Assembly (NCBI GenBank): GCA_934463455.1
Contig: CAKSJU010000042.1
Span: forward strand, 1 to 17,945
Reading direction: 5' to 3'
DNA: 17,945 nt
Origin: an uncultured Clostridia bacterium
Lineage (GTDB): Bacteria > Bacillota > Clostridia > UBA1381
Shown here: positions 1 through 7,301 of the stretch, in pieces
How positions within the stretch are numbered: position 1 is the first letter of the stretch
How the letters are laid out: every line of letters starts with the position of its first letter
The notes under the pieces: generated by a model
Seen by the model: the letters and a program-made list of their open reading frames with translations, nothing else
Database searches by the model: none
What the model was told of the DNA's origin: nothing
Translations under genes and position numbers: made by a program

Positions 1-2066
1 AAATAATAGCTGCCTTTAAAAGCGAGGGTAAAAAGCTTTACCCCAATTCGAAAATAACCGTCGGAGAAACCTTTGATATAGGTCCGGAATTTGCCGTTTC
101 GGACTTTAAATACAAGCGTCACAACGAGGTTTGCGAGGGAACAATTTCCGAGCTGGACGGTCATGCTTTTCTGAATTCATACGGCATTTTAAAGGGTGAC
201 GATTATCCGTATGCCGGTTTTCCGAACGGTATTCCCGACAATACTCCTTTCGGAGCATTTCTCGGCAGACAAACGCAGCACCTTTTTGACGACATCGGTT
301 TTGATTATTTATGGCTTTCAAACGGAGTCGGTTTTGCGCCCAATCCGTGGAGCGGAACGGGAGCGGTGTATGACGGAAAAGAATTTCATACCGAAAATCT
401 TGAAGAAGTTAAAGAAAAAATCTTCGGTTTCTGGAAATGCTTCCGAAAAGAATGTCCCGAATATCCCGTTGAAAACCGCGGTACGAACTATTCCGCAGGA
501 ATAGATTACGCTTCGGACGCGGTATGTCTTTACGACATATACAAAGCAAACTTTAACATACTTCCGCCTCCAAACTCCCCCTGGGCAGCACTTGACGATG
601 ACTACGGTCTCGAGCTTATGGGGCATTTGACGAGAAATGCCGAAATTCCGGGCAGCGACTACATGTTCCGATACTATATCCACGACCCATGGTGGGTAAA
701 TTCACCCTGGTATGACCGATACAATTCCCGCCCGCATGACATATATCTGCCGATGTCGCTTTCACGCATAGACGAAAAAGGCAATACCTGCCCGGCAAAT
801 ACTTTCAACATCCTCTCAATAGACAACACCTTCGGAAATATGCCGAAAAACTGCGTGAATGAGACAATCCCGCATATTCTCAAAGCTGAAAAGGATGCCT
901 CGGACGAGCCCGCACCAATAGTTTGGGTTTATCCTTTCAGAGAATATACAACTGCAAAAGAGGAATATAAATTAAAAGAAATGATGTCGGACGATTGGTT
1001 TATCTGCCAGGCAATAAACGACGGATTTCCGCTTTCATCAATCGTATCATGCGATAATTTCAAAAAGCACGATAAATCCGTTTATTCAAAATCCGTAATT
1101 GTCACTCCGGTACCCGAAGAGGAGGAAAGCGCCCTGCTTGACTATGCCGAAAATGGCGGAAGAGTAATTTTTTACGGAGCTGTTGACCACGCTTCGGAAA
1201 AATTTTTGAACATGTTCAAAATAAAACTCACCGGCGGACACGACAGCGAGCTTGAATATGACGGAAATCATTTCCCCGATATTCATGAAGACGGAATATA
1301 TCCGAACACTCTGAAAGTGTGTGAGTTTATGTCGAACGGTTATATAAATACAATCGCTGAGGGTGATAATAATATAAAGGCGGGCAGTTTTGACATAAGT
1401 GCCGAGTATAAAAATTCCGTATGGTACCGGGCAACCAACGGAGGCGAGCTGCGAGAGGACGGACGGCATGTAAATCCGTACGACGGAGGAAGCTTTGCAA
1501 AAGGAGAAACGCTCTTCAGAAGTGCTTTGGCTAAATTGGGTTATGATATAAAATTCAAAAAGCCGCACGGCAGTACTGCAGCACCGACAATTATGATAAA
1601 CAGAAGCAACAATGCTCATATTTTCTCGGTATATTCCCCGAGCACTACAGTGGAAACAGCATTAAAATTCCCTCTCGGCGCGCCAATATTGGACGCGGGA
1701 GAAACCGTTCTCAAAAACGGATGTTCCACATATAATTTTTCAAAAGCCGAACATCGCGAGTGCAGAATGTTTGTTGAGCAAAATGACGGAATTATCGGCG
1801 TGAGAGAAGTCGCTCCGGTAAGCTTTAAATACAGACGCCGCATAAAGGTATCCGGGTTGAAAAACGCAACCGTACGCTTTTTCGGAGAAAGCTACTGTGC
1901 GGAAAATATAAAAGCCGTCCTTAATTCCTGCTGTGACGCATGGTATGACGCAGATTCTTTTGACGGCGGAATTGTCCGCTCGGAAGAAAACGGAACATAT
2001 TTCGAAGCACGCGGCGTAAGCGGTACAATGGTATTTTCTATGCCGTATCCGGATAAGATGGAGTAA
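1..2066 (+). CDS. Unrecognised large protein, possibly glycosidase-like, 5'-truncated
   Basis: The frame is open from the first complete codon at base 3 to the TAA at 2064-2066, giving 687 visible residues; the true start is left of the window. A GTG at 366 lies mid-domain and is not a believable start. I do not recognise a named family. The first third contains DYLWLSNG (about base 303) followed by aromatic-rich stretches such as YYIHDPWWVNSPWYD, which look like a carbohydrate-active TIM barrel. Around bases 1000-1190 there is an alternating hydrophobic region ending in LLDYAENGGRVIFYG, reminiscent of the glutamine-amidotransferase-like trimerisation domain of beta-galactosidases. The last 200 residues are beta-rich. 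No catalytic acids can be assigned. Convergence on a rhamnosidase/rhamnose isomerase pair suggests a glycan role, but this is inference. The reading frame is certain; the function is not. Confidence 0.88.
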   Translation, partial: IIAAFKSEGKKLYPNSKITVGETFDIGPEFAVSDFKYKRHNEVCEGTISELDGHAFLNSYGILKGDDYPYAGFPNGIPDNTPFGAFLGRQTQHLFDDIGFDYLWLSNGVGFAPNPWSGTGAVYDGKEFHTENLEEVKEKIFGFWKCFRKECPEYPVENRGTNYSAGIDYASDAVCLYDIYKANFNILPPPNSPWAALDDDYGLELMGHLTRNAEIPGSDYMFRYYIHDPWWVNSPWYDRYNSRPHDIYLPMSLSRIDEKGNTCPANTFNILSIDNTFGNMPKNCVNETIPHILKAEKDASDEPAPIVWVYPFREYTTAKEEYKLKEMMSDDWFICQAINDGFPLSSIVSCDNFKKHDKSVYSKSVIVTPVPEEEESALLDYAENGGRVIFYGAVDHASEKFLNMFKIKLTGGHDSELEYDGNHFPDIHEDGIYPNTLKVCEFMSNGYINTIAEGDNNIKAGSFDISAEYKNSVWYRATNGGELREDGRHVNPYDGGSFAKGETLFRSALAKLGYDIKFKKPHGSTAAPTIMINRSNNAHIFSVYSPSTTVETALKFPLGAPILDAGETVLKNGCSTYNFSKAEHRECRMFVEQNDGIIGVREVAPVSFKYRRRIKVSGLKNATVRFFGESYCAENIKAVLNSCCDAWYDADSFDGGIVRSEENGTYFEARGVSGTMVFSMPYPDKME

Positions 2067-2100
2067 AAAAACTCCGGAACGCAAACAGGAGATATAAAAA

Positions 2101-2117
2101 AGCTTTTGATAAAAGCT
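2101..2117. repeat. Perfect 7-bp inverted repeat (small hairpin)
   Basis: AGCTTTT and AAAAGCT are separated by GAT, 35 bases after the stop of the plus-strand gene. No T-run follows on the plus strand, so it is not a textbook terminator. It may be a 3'-end stabilising hairpin or part of the larger structured element that follows. Confidence 0.5.
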
Positions 2118-2129
2118 CCGCCTGCGGGC

Positions 2130-2186
2130 GTAGGAATAAGGTAGCATTTTTGATTTTCCGTCATTGCGTTTTACGCAATTTCCTAC
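2130..2186. repeat. Nested inverted-repeat element between convergent genes
   Basis: An outer arm GTAGGAA (2130-2136) pairs with TTCCTAC (2180-2186). It encloses a perfect inner hairpin, ATTGCGT (2163-2169) with ACGCAAT (2173-2179) around a TTT loop. The element lies between the end of the plus-strand gene and the terminator of the rhamnose genes, and no open frame of note covers it. It has the look of a small dispersed intergenic repeat or a structured 3' untranslated region, but copy number cannot be judged from one window. Confidence 0.45.
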
Positions 2187-2194
2187 AAATTAAA

Positions 2195-2223
2195 AAGGCG
2201 GTGTACTTTTTGTACACCGCCTT
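2195..2223 (-). terminator. Intrinsic terminator of the rhamnosidase-rhaA operon
   Basis: A perfect 12-bp stem, AAGGCGGTGTAC (2195-2206) with GTACACCGCCTT (2212-2223), closes a 5-base loop. On the minus strand it begins 45 bases past the rhaA stop codon and its 3' arm runs into TTTTTAA, the U-tract expected of a Rho-independent terminator. On the plus strand the hairpin is followed by ACCTTTCC, so termination of the convergent gene there is possible but weaker. Confidence 0.85.
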
Positions 2224-2268
2224 ACCTTTCCGCAGTAATCGGAAAAAAGCTATGAAATTACAAACCGC

Positions 2269-3534
2269 TTAGTTCCTTTTCATCATCACATCTGCCTCAT
2301 ATTTTTTCATTTCGGCAATCCAATCCATTCCTACAGGAACTCCTGCCTTAAGGCAAATATAATCCCAAACAGCGTTAATCGGCAAATTCTTTGTCTCATC
2401 CAAAATTGCGAGTCTCTCGGTGTATCTTCCCTCAAGCTCTGCCCTATCAAGCATTTCGTAAGGCTCAACAAGTGCTTCTGTAAGAGCTTTGCCCGCTGCA
2501 CGAAGTCCGATTGTAAATGCCGCAACTCTGTTAATTGTGGCATCAAAATAATCCAGACCCATAAATACTTTACCGCTGTTATAAAGCTTTCCTCTTACAA
2601 CCTGTTTCATAACATCGGTCAGGTCATCGCCCTGTATAAGTACATGGTCACTGTCCCATCTTATACCGCGGCTGATATGCAGCATAATTGTATCGACAAA
2701 TTTATAAACAGACGAAATTTTATCTATAATTGTTTCGGTCGGGTGATAATGTCCGGTATCCATGCAAACACCAACTCCGTTTTTGACCGCATATGCCAGA
2801 TAGAAATCATGCGAACCTACGGTGAAGCACTCCTTACCTATTCCGAACAGCTTGCCCTCCATTACGTCGCGCATATTATTTTTATCATATTTTACTTCTA
2901 AAATTCTGTCCAGTGCCTCCTCAAGATAATCTCTGTATCTGAAGCGATTTGCCGGTACATCCTTCATTCCGTCCGGAATCCAGATATTGTTTACGCAGGT
3001 TTCGCCCAGCTCCTTACCTATGTCATTAGCTAATTTTCTGCCGTTAATTCCCGCTTCAATCCAATATTCTCTTGTTGCTTTATCGTCGCTTGCAAGTGAA
3101 CAGCCGTCTTTCATCATCGGATGAGTAAAGAAAGAAACATTGAAGTCCATTCCGTAGCCTTTTTCCTTTGCCCAATCAACCCATTTTCCAAAATCCTTTA
3201 TGCTTACGTCTTTTCTGTCGGTTGTTCCCGGTTCTCCGTACATTGAGTGCATGTTCACGCGCGGCTTGCACGGAGAAAGCGAAAATGCTTTTTCTATATC
3301 CATTCTCATTTCTTCGCCGTTTCTTGCACGACCGGGATAGCTGCCCGTTACAAGATTCTCCGAGGCAACTCCGTCATGCTTTTCAAAGCCGACAACATCG
3401 TCATCCTGCCAATTATGTAAAGAAATCGGAATGGTAGAAAAAATTTCGACAGCCTCGTCGGTATCTACCCCCAAGTCTTTATAAACAGCCTTTGCCTCCT
3501 CATAATTTTTCAAAATTTGTTCTTCGTTTCTCAT
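2269..3534 (-). CDS. rhaA: L-rhamnose isomerase
   Basis: This cytoplasmic enzyme interconverts L-rhamnose and L-rhamnulose, the first step of phosphorylative rhamnose catabolism. The 421-residue length matches Escherichia coli RhaA (419), and the sequence aligns along its whole length. Examples are SLHNWQDDDVVGFE near residue 38, NIWIPDGMKD at 183-192, MDTGHYHPTE at 258-267 and ISRGIRWDSDHV at 287-298. By alignment to E. coli RhaA, the structural metal ligands are E226, D259, H286 and D328, and the catalytic metal ligands H262, D294 and D296; all are present. The ATG follows AAAGGA with a 9-base spacer. It lies 21 bases after the GH78 gene, so the two are almost certainly cotranscribed, and a terminator follows. 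No rhaB kinase or rhaD aldolase is present here. Confidence 0.97.
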   Translation of the reverse strand: MRNEEQILKNYEEAKAVYKDLGVDTDEAVEIFSTIPISLHNWQDDDVVGFEKHDGVASENLVTGSYPGRARNGEEMRMDIEKAFSLSPCKPRVNMHSMYGEPGTTDRKDVSIKDFGKWVDWAKEKGYGMDFNVSFFTHPMMKDGCSLASDDKATREYWIEAGINGRKLANDIGKELGETCVNNIWIPDGMKDVPANRFRYRDYLEEALDRILEVKYDKNNMRDVMEGKLFGIGKECFTVGSHDFYLAYAVKNGVGVCMDTGHYHPTETIIDKISSVYKFVDTIMLHISRGIRWDSDHVLIQGDDLTDVMKQVVRGKLYNSGKVFMGLDYFDATINRVAAFTIGLRAAGKALTEALVEPYEMLDRAELEGRYTERLAILDETKNLPINAVWDYICLKAGVPVGMDWIAEMKKYEADVMMKRN

Positions 3535-3555
3535 TCAGCATTTTCCTTTCTTTTT

Positions 3556-5730
3556 TTATTTACATTTAATATAATTTACTCCGCTGCGCATTTTCTTGCC
3601 GTCATAGTACACCTCTGCGGCAAACGGAGCTTCTATCTTAAGCTTTATTTCATCGCCGTCACGCTTCCACTCAACCGCTATGCGCCCTCTTACCGTATCG
3701 CAATAACCCTTTGCATAGGTAAGCTCCTTAAAGAAATACGGCTTTATTTCTACTCTTTCAAAGCCGGGATAATTCGGATTTACCCCAATTCCTACAATTG
3801 TTTTCATCATCCACGACATAAAATCGGAATACATATGATGATTCTGTGATTCGGTCATCTGCCATGTTTCGCACAAGGTTGTTGCTCCCGCCTCAATCCA
3901 GCTTATATATGACGGGAATCCCTTTGCAGTAATTATCTTGTACGCATAATCCTGAAGTCCGCATTTGTTAAGGGCAATATACAACCGTCTTATACCGACC
4001 ATTCCGCAGTCATGGTGAAAGTCCTTTTCTTCAACCAATCTTTTAAGCTGCTTTGCAAGCGGGGCAAGCTCATCATAAACATCATTATATATAAGCATTG
4101 CAACGGCGGTCTGCTTTTCTATTGTACACATGCCGTCCTCTCTTATATACCTTTCCTTTGTTTCCTTAATCTCTTTTTCCAAAAGTGCCGAGGTATCATC
4201 GTCTGTTTTGCCGCAAAGCTTTTGTGCCAAAAGTGTAATCTTCAAAAACTTTATGGTGAATATTTTGTTTATAAAAGCCGCTCCGACTTTGTCGTTATCG
4301 TTCGGGGCTGCCCAATCGTCAAGTCCGTAGAGTATATCTCCGTCCTCATTTTTGCATCCCTGTAAATACCTATTGTACTTTTCGAAATAGGGCAATCCCC
4401 TTTTCAAAAGACTGTCATCGCCCGTATGTAAGTATATGCGGTATGGGATTTCAAACAAAGTTCCCTCCGAAACAGGTCCGTTACCCCATTCATAACCCCA
4501 ACCCGGAGTCGGTACGATTCCCGGCAGCATGCCGTCATCTCTCATAGCGTCTAAAATATCCTGCCACCATTTTTCGTACATTCTTTCAACCTCGAAATTG
4601 GTGAGCATTTGCTCCGCCGTTCCCTGAGCGTCGTTCATCCAGCCGAGCTTTTCCCTTGTCGGACAATCTGTCGGCATATAGAACAGATTTGAGTATGTCG
4701 CCATGATACCCATATCGTACAGCTTATTTAAATTTTCATCCGAACATTCAAAGCTGCTGCGTCTTTCTATATCCTCATGCACAAAAAGTGCTGTCAGCGT
4801 ATTTTTGTCCGGATTTTTAAGTCCGGTAACCAAAATGTATCTGAAACCGTGATATGAGAATAACGGCGTCCATATATCCTCATTTCCGGAGCAGATAAAT
4901 TCATCTGTCTGAAATCTTTTGTCCGCGTAAAACCGAGGATTTTCCATACCCTTATAGTCTATTTCATTTTTATCGTTTATACATTCTCCGTATTGAAGAA
5001 TAATTTTATCGCCCGAGGATTGTTTAACTGCCAGTCTTACAATACCGGACATATTTTGTCCGAAATCAAAAAGATACTTATTTTCGTCAACCTTTGTTAT
5101 TGATTTCGGTTCATATTCGCCGCAGACTCTTATAGGCTCGCAAAGACATTCTCTGAACACGCCCTTCGGCGGAGTATCATCCTCTCTTGCAAAGTCCCAT
5201 TCGCTGTCGTCAAAATCAAGGTTCTTCCAGTTTTTGTCGTAAAGTCTTGCGTCGAAGCTTTCGCCCTCTCTGAGTTGATTGTAAAGAGACGGAGATTTTA
5301 AGGTGTATTTCCAGCTTTCATCACTTTTTAAAACAATCTTTCCGTCAATTTCAAGCGACAGTATAAACTTGGGAATATCTCTCCAAGCGGCTGTATCGTA
5401 GTCCCATGCGGTTTTTACACCCTCATTGTACCAGCCGTTGCCCAAAACCACCGCAAATATGTTTTCACCCTTATTAATTCTTTCGGTCACGTCATATCTG
5501 TTATACCAAAGAGTTTTTTCGTAATTGCTTACCGGTGCGGTAAACAAATCCGGCGTAAGCTCCTCACCGTTAATATAATAATATCCGTAGCCCAGACCGC
5601 AAACGGAAAGTACCGCTTTTCCGACAGTTCCCTCAAAATTGAATTTCTTTCTGAACATCGGTGCATAATCAAGCCTTGACGGATCAAATTTTTCGTTCGG
5701 TTTTATAAATTTAATATTCTCAAACGCCAT
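3556..5730 (-). CDS. GH78 alpha-L-rhamnosidase, cytoplasmic
   Basis: The enzyme hydrolyses terminal alpha-L-rhamnosyl bonds in oligosaccharides or plant glycosides. Its 724 residues follow the bacterial rhamnosidase plan: an N-terminal beta-sandwich (about 20-150, with GYGYYYINGEEL), a central beta domain with FDFGQNMSG at 221-229, an (alpha/alpha)6 barrel from about 325 to 650, and a C-terminal beta domain. The signature DCPTREKLGWMND (355-367) gives D355, E360 (expected general acid) and D367, and E621 in CETW fits the second catalytic acid. The residue before E621 is Cys, where many relatives have Trp. There is no signal peptide, so the substrate must be imported. It is shorter than many GH78 enzymes, lacking extra N-terminal modules. 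The start is supported by AAAGGAGAG upstream and by the candidate promoter at 5785-5813. The product, L-rhamnose, feeds RhaA directly downstream. Confidence 0.95.
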   Translation of the reverse strand: MAFENIKFIKPNEKFDPSRLDYAPMFRKKFNFEGTVGKAVLSVCGLGYGYYYINGEELTPDLFTAPVSNYEKTLWYNRYDVTERINKGENIFAVVLGNGWYNEGVKTAWDYDTAAWRDIPKFILSLEIDGKIVLKSDESWKYTLKSPSLYNQLREGESFDARLYDKNWKNLDFDDSEWDFAREDDTPPKGVFRECLCEPIRVCGEYEPKSITKVDENKYLFDFGQNMSGIVRLAVKQSSGDKIILQYGECINDKNEIDYKGMENPRFYADKRFQTDEFICSGNEDIWTPLFSYHGFRYILVTGLKNPDKNTLTALFVHEDIERRSSFECSDENLNKLYDMGIMATYSNLFYMPTDCPTREKLGWMNDAQGTAEQMLTNFEVERMYEKWWQDILDAMRDDGMLPGIVPTPGWGYEWGNGPVSEGTLFEIPYRIYLHTGDDSLLKRGLPYFEKYNRYLQGCKNEDGDILYGLDDWAAPNDNDKVGAAFINKIFTIKFLKITLLAQKLCGKTDDDTSALLEKEIKETKERYIREDGMCTIEKQTAVAMLIYNDVYDELAPLAKQLKRLVEEKDFHHDCGMVGIRRLYIALNKCGLQDYAYKIITAKGFPSYISWIEAGATTLCETWQMTESQNHHMYSDFMSWMMKTIVGIGVNPNYPGFERVEIKPYFFKELTYAKGYCDTVRGRIAVEWKRDGDEIKLKIEAPFAAEVYYDGKKMRSGVNYIKCK

Positions 5731-5784
5731 ATATCGTCTCTCCTTTTATACAGTTAGTTGTTTAAGTAACATTTTGCAATTAAT

Positions 5785-5813
5785 ACAATATCATACATGG
5801 ATTTATTTGTCAA
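5785..5813 (-). promoter_or_regulatory. Candidate sigma-A promoter for GH78-rhaA
   Basis: On the minus strand a perfect -35 TTGACA (5813-5808) is followed by a 17-base spacer and TATTGT (5790-5785), four of six matches to the -10 consensus. It lies in the 110-base gap between the response-regulator gene and the GH78 start, leaving a leader of roughly 50 bases ending in an AAAGGAGAG ribosome binding site. The adjacent AraC-type regulator is the obvious candidate activator, though I found no clear paired operator. Transcription from the kinase/regulator genes could also read through. Confidence 0.5.
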
Positions 5814-5817
5814 TAGC

Positions 5818-5869
5818 CTTGTCCGAAATTTTAAAATGCTTCACTTGTCCGAAATTTTAAAATGCTTCA
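5818..5869. repeat. Exact 26-bp tandem duplication at the response-regulator 3' end
   Basis: Two identical 26-bp copies lie head to tail (5818-5843 and 5844-5869). Flanking bases differ, so the unit length is exact. On the minus strand the second-read copy supplies the regulator's stop, TGA at 5841-5843, exactly at the junction. Removing one copy would let the frame continue through Ala-Ile-Asp-Lys to a TAA at 5803-5805. Confidence 0.97.
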
Positions 5870-7298
5870 TGCGATATTCTCTCGGAGTTATGCCCACGTT
5901 TCTCTTGAATACAACCGTAAAATAATTGGTATCGTCATAAGAAACCTTTCTTGCAATTTCCGAAACAGTAAGCTCCTCCTCCGCAAGCATCTTTTTCGCA
6001 AGATTCATCCTCTTTTTGGTTATATATTCAACATATCCTTCATTAACATATTTTTTAAAAAGCTTGCTTAAGTATTTATGCTCTATCCAAAAATTGTTTG
6101 CCAGCCATTTTAAAGATATATCCTCGCAAAAATGCTCGTCCACAAACTTTACGACATCTTCTATTTTTTTGTCCTTGTCACGATTTTGTATATTTTCCCC
6201 GTCGGTATCATATATATCGCACAGCTCCAAAATAACATTGCTGATCGAAAAATCAAATACCGACCTGTCACCTAAAAGCTTATTGAATTTACGCTCTGTC
6301 TCCTCGGTATTTTTAGGCTTTTCTTCTTTTTTTATCAAGTCGAGAATTGTTTCGAAAAGGCGGCTGCTCCACGCAATTATATCGGAATAATAAATATTTT
6401 CCTTTCTCGCGCGGTTGTAGGTTCTTACTATTTCGTTTTTTGCAAGCTCAATATCTCCGCTTTCCAGCATCATTACAATATCGCTGAACGCGTCGCTGTA
6501 AAAATCGCTCATATATATAACGGTGTCCTCCGAAAACACGGAAATTTCCTTATTTTCTCTTATAGATTGGTTAAGCGCCGTTTTCGCCATTTTATAAATA
6601 CCCGCAAATTTTTCGTTTTCATTTCCGCAGCACATTCCCGCGTAGCAGCCGCTTAAAAAATCAAAATTCACTGTTTTTGCCGACACAGCCGCAAATTCAT
6701 AATTATCCGCAAAATAAATATAAATATCCTCCGACTGTCTGCGAAGCTTTTCCAGTATTTCTATTTTGTCATGAAACTTTTCCACGAAAGCAATTTTTCT
6801 TTTAACGGCATAAACATAATAATTGTCAAACGGTATAATTCCTTTTGACGAAATATTCTCGTTAATAAGCATATCTATCATATACTCTCCGTTGCCGAGC
6901 TGTTCTGCCATGCTTCCGGCGGTATTTCTTCTTATTTTTGTTATACACTTCATTACCGCCGCTTCCAGGTCAACACGTGAAACAGGTTTTAAAAGATAAT
7001 TTGTAACCTCAGCGTTTATTGCGCGCTGTGCATATTCAAAAACCGAATATCCGCTTATTACTATAAATTCGCATTTTAAAAATTTTTTTATCTCTTCAAG
7101 CATTTCAAGCCCATCCATAGAGTTCATTTTAATATCGGTTATTATAATATCGGGATTATATGTCTTTGCCGCTTCTATCCCTGCGCGCGCACTGTCGGCG
7201 ACGGCAACAATCTCAATATCATAATTTTCCCAGCGCAAAATTTTTTTCATGCCCTCTCTGGAATATTGTTCATCATCTACAATAATCATTTTATACAT
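5841..7298 (-). CDS. YesN-type response regulator with AraC DNA-binding domain
   Basis: This cytoplasmic transcription factor is expected to be phosphorylated by the adjacent kinase and to activate carbohydrate genes. In its 485 residues an N-terminal receiver domain (1-125) has the acidic pair D8/D9, phospho-acceptor D55 in IIITDIKM, S82 and K104 in YLLKPVS. A middle region of about 250 residues without named motifs is usual for this family. Residues 377-485 form an AraC/XylS double helix-turn-helix, including LKWLANNFWIEHKYLSKLF and the second helix region VSEIARKVSYDDTNYFTVVFK, ending in GITPREYR. The ATG is only 3 bases after the kinase stop and has a weak GGTGAT ribosome site, suggesting translational coupling. 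The C-terminal tail seems to have been clipped by four residues through the 26-bp duplication. Likely target: the GH78-rhaA promoter just downstream, possibly also the surface-protein genes. Confidence 0.95.
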   Translation of the reverse strand: MYKMIIVDDEQYSREGMKKILRWENYDIEIVAVADSARAGIEAAKTYNPDIIITDIKMNSMDGLEMLEEIKKFLKCEFIVISGYSVFEYAQRAINAEVTNYLLKPVSRVDLEAAVMKCITKIRRNTAGSMAEQLGNGEYMIDMLINENISSKGIIPFDNYYVYAVKRKIAFVEKFHDKIEILEKLRRQSEDIYIYFADNYEFAAVSAKTVNFDFLSGCYAGMCCGNENEKFAGIYKMAKTALNQSIRENKEISVFSEDTVIYMSDFYSDAFSDIVMMLESGDIELAKNEIVRTYNRARKENIYYSDIIAWSSRLFETILDLIKKEEKPKNTEETERKFNKLLGDRSVFDFSISNVILELCDIYDTDGENIQNRDKDKKIEDVVKFVDEHFCEDISLKWLANNFWIEHKYLSKLFKKYVNEGYVEYITKKRMNLAKKMLAEEELTVSEIARKVSYDDTNYFTVVFKRNVGITPREYRMKHFKISDK

Positions 7299-7301
7299 AG
7301 C

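Noticed and set aside
366..2066. GTG at 366 as the start of the plus-strand gene
   Set aside because: The same frame is open and protein-like back to base 3, there is no ribosome binding site before 366, and the GTG falls inside a conserved-looking region.
3500..3541. Short open frame starting at an ATG just upstream of rhaA (3541)
   Set aside because: Only about 13 codons, badly placed relative to the AAAGGA site and overlapping the clear rhaA start; no evidence it is a leader peptide.
5731..5784. Possible operator half-sites GTTA/TAAC in the GH78 leader
   Set aside because: The symmetry is only four bases per arm in AT-rich DNA and cannot be distinguished from chance.
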